A DNA stretch of 16,002 nt, taken from the NCBI GenBank assembly GCA_023264475.1, contig JAHFMA010000007.1, positions 1-16,002 on the forward strand, read 5' to 3'. How positions within the stretch are numbered: position 1 is the first letter of the stretch; the number at the start of each line of letters is the position of its first letter. The translations under genes were made by a program, and so were the position numbers. Source of the DNA: Candidatus Parcubacteria bacterium. Its GTDB lineage: Bacteria; Patescibacteriota; Minisyncoccia; Phycocordibacterales; PALSA-1337. The notes beneath the pieces were generated by a model. It saw only the letters and a list, made by a program, of their open reading frames with translations. It was not told the DNA's origin and ran no database searches. Shown here piece after piece: positions 11,661-16,002 of this stretch.

Positions 11661-13439
11661 ATGAAGCTCATTCAGAGACTCTTTCACTCGGCTGCCGCTT
11701 GGGCCAAGCTGCACAAGGTATATGCCACGATCCTCATTCTTGCCATCGTCGGTGGCGGATACTGGTCATATAGCTCCGCGACCAAAGCCAATGCCGCGCC
11801 GACCTATACCCTAGCTATGGCGCGCATCGGCGCGATCACTCAGACTGTGACCGGCACCGGACAGGTCTCCGCTGAGAATCAGCTAGACGTGACAAGCCAA
11901 GTCTCCGGCGCCGTGAAATCCATCGCCGTCTCCGTCGGCGACCATGTCGTAGCCGGCCAGCTGCTAGCGACGATAGATTCGCATGACGCATCCATCTCGC
12001 TCCAGAACGCCCAGATCGCTTGGGACAAGCTAGTCGCTACGCCCAAAGCCGGTGACCTGGCCAATTCCCGCAATTCCGTTGCCAAGGCCTACAATGACGC
12101 TCTCAATTCGGTCGCCGCTTCGTTCTCTGATCTCCAGACCGTCATGGCCGGCCTCAAGAGCATGCTCTATGATCAGGGAGGATTCTTGAGCGTGGCATAT
12201 AGCACAAGGCTCAACAGCACTGCCCAGCCGATGCGCGACGCGTCTGGTGTGAGCTATGACTCTGCCGCCAAACAATACGCCATCGTGCTAGCGAAATATC
12301 AGTCGTTGAATCGCAGCGGCTATTCTGACAGCACGGCATCGAGCATCAATAGCCTATTGCAGGACACTCAGACTTTGCTCAAAGCTGTCGCCAATACGAC
12401 CAAGCTCGCCCAGACGACCGTGAACTACATCATCGTCAATCAGAGCGACTACTATTCCAAGGATGCGCCGACTGCTTCGAGCAACATCTCATCTTGGGTG
12501 AGCACGGTGAATGGCGATGTCGCCAGCATTATTTCCTCGATCAGCTCAGTCACTAGCTCGGTCGATTCTCTCAATACCCTAGTGACCGGCGCTGACGAGC
12601 TCGATCTAGCGAGCCAGCGTCTCTCGCTCCAACAGGCCCAGGATACCTACGCCAAGTATTTCATCCGCGCGCCATTCGACGGCATCGTCGGGCGCATCCC
12701 GGTATCTATCTATAGCCAAGCCAGCGGCAGCACGGTGATCGCGACCATCGTCGGAGACCAGAAGATATCTACGATTTCCTTGAATGAGGTCGATGCGGCC
12801 AAGGTCGCCGCCGGACAGACGGTCACTCTGACCTTCGATGCCATCGACAGCTTCACTGCGACCGGCACCGTGAAGAGCGTGGACCTCGTCGGCTCAGTAT
12901 CCTCAGGCGTGGTTTCTTATGGCGTGAAGATCGTCATCAATACTGCCGATGCCCGCATCAAGCCCGGCATGAGCATGAACGCTACCATCGTCACCAAGCA
13001 CAAAGAGGATGTCCTAGTCGTGCCTTCGACTGCGGTCAAGACTGCCAACGGCTCGAGCTATTTGCAGACCTTCGATCGCACCGTCCTAGGCACGGCTCCT
13101 GCGAACGCCAATCGCTTCGCTTCTAGCACGGCATTCGCCAGCTCCACCCTGGACTCCTCGACACGCAGGACTGGCGCCGTAACATTTGGATCACAGGCTC
13201 TCACTGTGAGCACCGCCACCACGCCCGTCCGTACTACGGTAGTCATCGGCGACTCTGATGGCACATACACCGAGATCTTGAGCGGCATCGATCGCGGACA
13301 ACTCGTTGTCACCAAGACTTCTGCCGCCGGTGCCGCTAGCACGGCCGCGCCGTCCATACTCCAGAGCATCGGCGGCGGCAGTCGGGCGGGCGCCGCAGGC
13401 GCGCGGCCGGCTGGCAATGCCGTCCGTATCGGAGGCTAA
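11661..13439 (+). CDS. MacA/HlyD-type membrane fusion (adaptor) protein
   Basis: The 592-residue protein has an N-terminal helix (about 21-38) and then the split lipoyl domain of adaptor proteins. The first half, [20 protein letters not shown], is at about 75-94, with GQLLATID to 106; the second half, [18 protein letters not shown], is at 333-350. Between them are ~220 residues rich in Ser, Ala, Asn and Gln, predicted to form long helices or coiled coil, longer than in typical MacA. A beta-barrel (about 366-450) and membrane-proximal domain ([18 protein letters not shown]) follow, the latter interrupted by a Ser/Thr/Ala-rich insertion at about 474-520 before [19 protein letters not shown]. 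The tail is Ala/Gly-rich. It probably links a MacB-type permease to substrates outside the cell. MacA's usual partner TolC is not expected in a single-membrane bacterium. Confidence 0.88.
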   Translation: MKLIQRLFHSAAAWAKLHKVYATILILAIVGGGYWSYSSATKANAAPTYTLAMARIGAITQTVTGTGQVSAENQLDVTSQVSGAVKSIAVSVGDHVVAGQLLATIDSHDASISLQNAQIAWDKLVATPKAGDLANSRNSVAKAYNDALNSVAASFSDLQTVMAGLKSMLYDQGGFLSVAYSTRLNSTAQPMRDASGVSYDSAAKQYAIVLAKYQSLNRSGYSDSTASSINSLLQDTQTLLKAVANTTKLAQTTVNYIIVNQSDYYSKDAPTASSNISSWVSTVNGDVASIISSISSVTSSVDSLNTLVTGADELDLASQRLSLQQAQDTYAKYFIRAPFDGIVGRIPVSIYSQASGSTVIATIVGDQKISTISLNEVDAAKVAAGQTVTLTFDAIDSFTATGTVKSVDLVGSVSSGVVSYGVKIVINTADARIKPGMSMNATIVTKHKEDVLVVPSTAVKTANGSSYLQTFDRTVLGTAPANANRFASSTAFASSTLDSSTRRTGAVTFGSQALTVSTATTPVRTTVVIGDSDGTYTEILSGIDRGQLVVTKTSAAGAASTAAPSILQSIGGGSRAGAAGARPAGNAVRIGG

Positions 13440-13459
13440 TACTGCCACGCCAGAAACAC

Positions 13460-14179
13460 ATGATCGAAGTCAAGAATATCACCAAGACCTACGTGACCGG
13501 GGACAATGAGACTCACGCCTTGCGTGGCGTCTCGTTCACGATCGAGGATGGCGAATTCGTAGCCATCATGGGCCCATCCGGTTCCGGTAAGTCCACCCTC
13601 ATGCACATCCTCGGCTGTCTCGACACGCCGACTTCCGGCTCATACAAGCTAGATCACAAGGATGTTTCCAAGCTCTCTGACGACGCCTTGGCTGATATCA
13701 GGCACAATCGCATCGGCTTCGTCTTCCAGTCCTTCAATCTGTTGTCTCGCGCCACCGTGCTCCGTAACGTCACCTTGCCGCTCATATACGCCGAAGTCCC
13801 AGAGTCAGAGCGCATCACCCGCGCCCGTAAGGCTCTAGAGTCCGCTGGATTGCCCGAGGATCGCTACAACCATAGGTCCAATCAGCTTTCAGGCGGACAG
13901 ATCCAGCGCGTGGCCATCGCCCGCGCGCTCGTCAACAACCCCTCCCTCATTCTGGCCGATGAGCCAACTGGCAACCTCGACTCGCAGACTGGAGATATCG
14001 TCCTGGGCACCTTCCAGAGCTTGAACAAGGAGCTCAAGCGCACCATCATCCTCATCACGCACGAACGCGAAGTCGCCGAGCATGCCGACCGCATCATCTA
14101 CATCAAAGACGGCCTTATCGTGGAGGACGGCAGCTCGCACAACAAACGCGTCATCGCTCATGCCAAGAAGAAGTCCTAG
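13460..14179 (+). CDS. MacB/LolD-type ABC transporter ATP-binding protein
   Basis: The 239-residue ATPase has all the nucleotide-binding motifs: Walker [10 protein letters not shown] (38-46), Q-loop Q90 in FVFQSFNLL, signature LSGGQ (143-147), Walker [13 protein letters not shown] (163-174) and switch His201 in ITHE. The CLDTPTSG and [13 protein letters not shown] phrases are those of the MacB/LolD/FtsE-like (3-component export) class. The 18-residue C-terminus is basic (NKR, KKK). It energises the FtsX-type permease encoded 11 bases downstream, and the adaptor gene ends 20 bases upstream. In MacB of proteobacteria ATPase and permease are one polypeptide; here they are separate, as in Gram-positive peptide exporters. 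Confidence 0.95.
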   Translation: MIEVKNITKTYVTGDNETHALRGVSFTIEDGEFVAIMGPSGSGKSTLMHILGCLDTPTSGSYKLDHKDVSKLSDDALADIRHNRIGFVFQSFNLLSRATVLRNVTLPLIYAEVPESERITRARKALESAGLPEDRYNHRSNQLSGGQIQRVAIARALVNNPSLILADEPTGNLDSQTGDIVLGTFQSLNKELKRTIILITHEREVAEHADRIIYIKDGLIVEDGSSHNKRVIAHAKKKS

Positions 14180-14190
14180 CAACCAAACAT

Positions 14191-15417
14191 ATGACCACCA
14201 AAGACATCCTCCACGAAACATTCTCGGCTTTGACCGCAAACAAAGTGCGCACCTCCCTCACCATGCTCGGCATCGTGATCGGCATCAGCTCCGTGATCAT
14301 CCTAGTCTCGATCGGCCAAGGCGCGCAGGCTTCGATCCAGTCCTCGATCCAGTCTATCGGCTCCAACCTCATCATGGTCTCTCCTGGCGCGTCTAGGAGC
14401 TTCGGCTATGGCGCTTCCACCGGTCGCGGCTCGGCCAAGACCCTCACCATGAAGGATGTAGAGGCTATCGCAAGCGAGATCCAGAACATCCAAGCTGTCT
14501 CTCCGGAGATCTCCGGACGCTACCAGGTGACCGCCAAGGGCACCAATACCAACACCTCGGTCACCGGCGTCGAGGCGGCATATGCTTCGGTGCATAATGT
14601 GAATGTCGACGACGGCTCCTTCATTGACGATCAAGCGCTCCAAAGCCGCTCCAAGGTCGCCGTCATCGGCCCTACGACCGCTACTGATCTATTCGGCGAA
14701 GGCGTCGAAGCTGTCGGCATGACTATCCGCATCAACGGGCAGGAATTCAAAGTCGTGGGTGTCACCCGCTCCAAGGGCAGCGGCGGCTTCAACAATCAGG
14801 ACGACGCGATATATGTGCCGCTCACTACTGCCCAGCTCTTCCTGCTCGGCGACTCGACATATGTGACCTCGCTTAGCCTCTCTGCCAGCGATTCCACTGT
14901 CATGACCCAGGTCCAGGACGACATCACTGCCTTGCTTCTCGAAAGGCACAGGATCTCGGTCGCGGCCAATGCCGACTTCAATGTGCTCAACCAAGCAGAT
15001 ATCGTCTCGGCCGCCTCTGGCGTGACGAGCACCTTCACCTTGCTCCTCGGCGCCGTGGCCGGCATATCGCTCGTCGTGGGCGGCATCGGCATCATGAACA
15101 TGATGCTTACCACCGTGACCGAGCGCACCCGCGAGATCGGCCTGCGCAAAGCGATCGGCGCCAAGAGCCGAGACATCAATATTCAATTTCTTACCGAGGC
15201 CGTAGCGCTCACCGTGCTCGGCGGTGCCATCGGCGTCAGCATCGGCTGGCTAGTGGCATATGGCATCACCTATTTCGGGATACTCCAGGCCAGCATCTCC
15301 ATGTCATCTGTGCTCCTCGCCTTCGGCGTCTCTGCCGCGATCGGCATCGTCTTCGGGTACTATCCTGCCCGTCGCGCCAGCCGCCTCAATCCGATCGAGG
15401 CGCTACGGTACGAATAG
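14191..15417 (+). CDS. MacB-type (FtsX-family) ABC transporter permease
   Basis: The 408-residue protein begins with the cytoplasmic/amphipathic sequence FSALTANKVRTSLTMLGIVI and a first helix (about 22-43), then a large external MacB-type core domain (about 45-270) including NLIMVSPG, VAVIGPTTATDLFG and VVGVTRSKGSGGFNNQDDAI. Three helices in the C-terminal FtsX domain follow (about 280-305, 333-360, 370-392), with the hallmark GGIGIMNMMLTTVTERTREI and GLRKAIGAKSRDI at 297-329, and the ending YPARRASRLNPIEALRYE. The four-helix topology and these motifs place it firmly in the MacB/LolC/E-type family, which transmits ATP-driven movement to an external domain rather than opening a classic channel. 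Substrate unknown; peptides, toxins or surface lipids are family options. Confidence 0.95.
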   Translation: MTTKDILHETFSALTANKVRTSLTMLGIVIGISSVIILVSIGQGAQASIQSSIQSIGSNLIMVSPGASRSFGYGASTGRGSAKTLTMKDVEAIASEIQNIQAVSPEISGRYQVTAKGTNTNTSVTGVEAAYASVHNVNVDDGSFIDDQALQSRSKVAVIGPTTATDLFGEGVEAVGMTIRINGQEFKVVGVTRSKGSGGFNNQDDAIYVPLTTAQLFLLGDSTYVTSLSLSASDSTVMTQVQDDITALLLERHRISVAANADFNVLNQADIVSAASGVTSTFTLLLGAVAGISLVVGGIGIMNMMLTTVTERTREIGLRKAIGAKSRDINIQFLTEAVALTVLGGAIGVSIGWLVAYGITYFGILQASISMSSVLLAFGVSAAIGIVFGYYPARRASRLNPIEALRYE

Positions 15418-15426
15418 CGAGATTTC

Positions 15427-15435
15427 TGCTATAAT
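15427..15435 (+). promoter_or_regulatory. Extended -10 promoter for the SDR gene (leaderless geometry)
   Basis: TGC-TATAAT (15427-15435) is a perfect extended -10, followed by six bases and the ATG at 15442. It separates the SDR gene from the transporter operon, whose last stop is at 15417. No good -35 is seen. Confidence 0.65.
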
Positions 15436-15441
15436 CCCGGC

Positions 15442-16002
15442 ATGGAAACAGCACTCATCACCGGCGTCGGACGCGGCATCGGCCGTGCTCTTGCCCAGAA
15501 ATTCCTCGAGGAAGGCTACGCTGTCATCGGCACGACCCAATCGGGCGAAGCAGACTATGAGAATCCTAATCTTTCGATCTTCGAGCTGGACCTGTCATCC
15601 CCGGACTCCATCGAGGCTTGTGCGCAGGCAATCATCTCTTCAGGCCTGAAGATCGACGTGCTCATCAACAATGCCGGCGTCATCCTCGATGAAGCCGATG
15701 TCCGCCTCGATGCCGACAAGCTCCGCCAGACTCTCGAAATCAATACTATCGGCACCGCCGCTTTGACCGAGCTCATCGTGCCTATCATCAACAAGGACGG
15801 CCATATCGTGAGCCTCTCTTCGCAGGCCGGATCGCTCACGGACATGGACAATATCGAGGACTCTCACGAGCCTTACCACTACCCCGCCTACAAGATCTCC
15901 AAAGCCGCTCTCAATATGTACGTGCGCACCTTGGCTACGCGCCTCAAGCATGAAGGCTCAGGCATCATCGTCTCCGCCGTCCACCCCGGCTGGGTCAGGA
16001 CC
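15442..16002 (+). CDS. Short-chain dehydrogenase/reductase (3' end outside window)
   Basis: The open frame runs from ATG 15442 to the end of the window (187 codons). It is a Rossmann-fold SDR: cofactor loop TGVGRGIG (7-14), NNAG at 76-79, the structural Asn N101 in EINTIGTA, catalytic Ser in SLSSQAG (S126 or S127) and the Y150-x3-K154 pair in YKISKAALNMY, then HPGWVRT (181-187). Classical SDRs are about 250 residues, so roughly the last quarter is missing. After the catalytic Ser, an insertion-like loop (TDMDNIEDSHEPYHYP) shapes the substrate pocket, as in the carbonyl-reductase-like subgroup. Substrate unknown. It has its own -10 element and so is not tied to the transporter operon. Confidence 0.92.
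   Translation, partial: METALITGVGRGIGRALAQKFLEEGYAVIGTTQSGEADYENPNLSIFELDLSSPDSIEACAQAIISSGLKIDVLINNAGVILDEADVRLDADKLRQTLEINTIGTAALTELIVPIINKDGHIVSLSSQAGSLTDMDNIEDSHEPYHYPAYKISKAALNMYVRTLATRLKHEGSGIIVSAVHPGWVRT

Noticed and set aside
13430..13434. GGAGG as ribosome-binding site for the ABC ATPase gene
   Set aside because: It lies about 25 bases before the ATG, too far for Shine-Dalgarno pairing, and inside the end of the adaptor gene.

Overview
The window looks like chromosomal DNA from a small-genome bacterium, most probably of the Candidate Phyla Radiation (Patescibacteria, Parcubacteria-like). This is an inference from gene content. The signs are a short archaeal-type aspartyl-tRNA synthetase without the usual bacterial insertion domain, a membrane-anchored Gmad2-domain protein, a stand-alone PD-(D/E)XK nuclease, a DipZ-type CcdA-thioredoxin fusion, a TspO lacking its first membrane helix, very tight gene packing, and almost no Shine-Dalgarno sequences. 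Base composition is moderately GC-rich by eye. TGA is used as a stop (for example at the ends of the DHH gene and the 10733 gene), so the code appears standard. No tRNA, rRNA, CRISPR array, insertion sequence or phage gene was recognised.

Layout. Positions 1-675 hold the 3' part of an OmpR-family response regulator. A 265-bp convergent gap follows, with a striking array of seven 11-bp-phased repeats (681-757) and several hairpins. Positions 941-4028 are on the minus strand: PD-(D/E)XK nuclease, exported cyclophilin, DHH phosphoesterase and Gmad2-domain protein. aspS (4087-5415, plus) is divergent from the Gmad2 gene and overlaps the end of tspO by 12 bp. Positions 5404-6891 (minus) form a redox cluster: a 34-residue basic microprotein, then msrA, msrB and tspO. 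A 56-residue membrane protein (6917-7087, plus) diverges from it across a palindromic -10 element. dipZ (7103-8941, minus) completes the redox theme. Positions 9025-10064 (minus) carry an AT-rich orphan, a DUF2178-like membrane protein and a small HTH regulator. Positions 10128-15417 (plus) are a six-gene run: ECF sigma factor, two-helix membrane protein, DUF5666-like protein, and a MacA/MacB-type adaptor, ATPase and permease. The window ends inside an SDR oxidoreductase (15442 onward).

How the genes may work together. MsrA and MsrB repair oxidised methionine in the cytoplasm, DipZ probably carries reducing power across the membrane, and TspO is often linked to oxidative stress, so 5404-8941 looks like an oxidant-defence neighbourhood. 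The sigma-to-MacB run looks like a self-contained envelope-stress or export module, with the two-helix protein in the position of an anti-sigma factor.

Most interesting signals. (1) The 11-bp-phased array has the geometry bound by OmpR/PhoB-family regulators and lies just after such a gene. (2) A recurring -10 hexamer lies 6-8 nt before the ATG of nine transcription-unit-leading genes, implying leaderless transcription; it also helps decide several start codons. (3) The palindromic -10 at 6899-6908 is shared by two divergent leaderless genes. (4) The basic microprotein overlaps the start of msrA.
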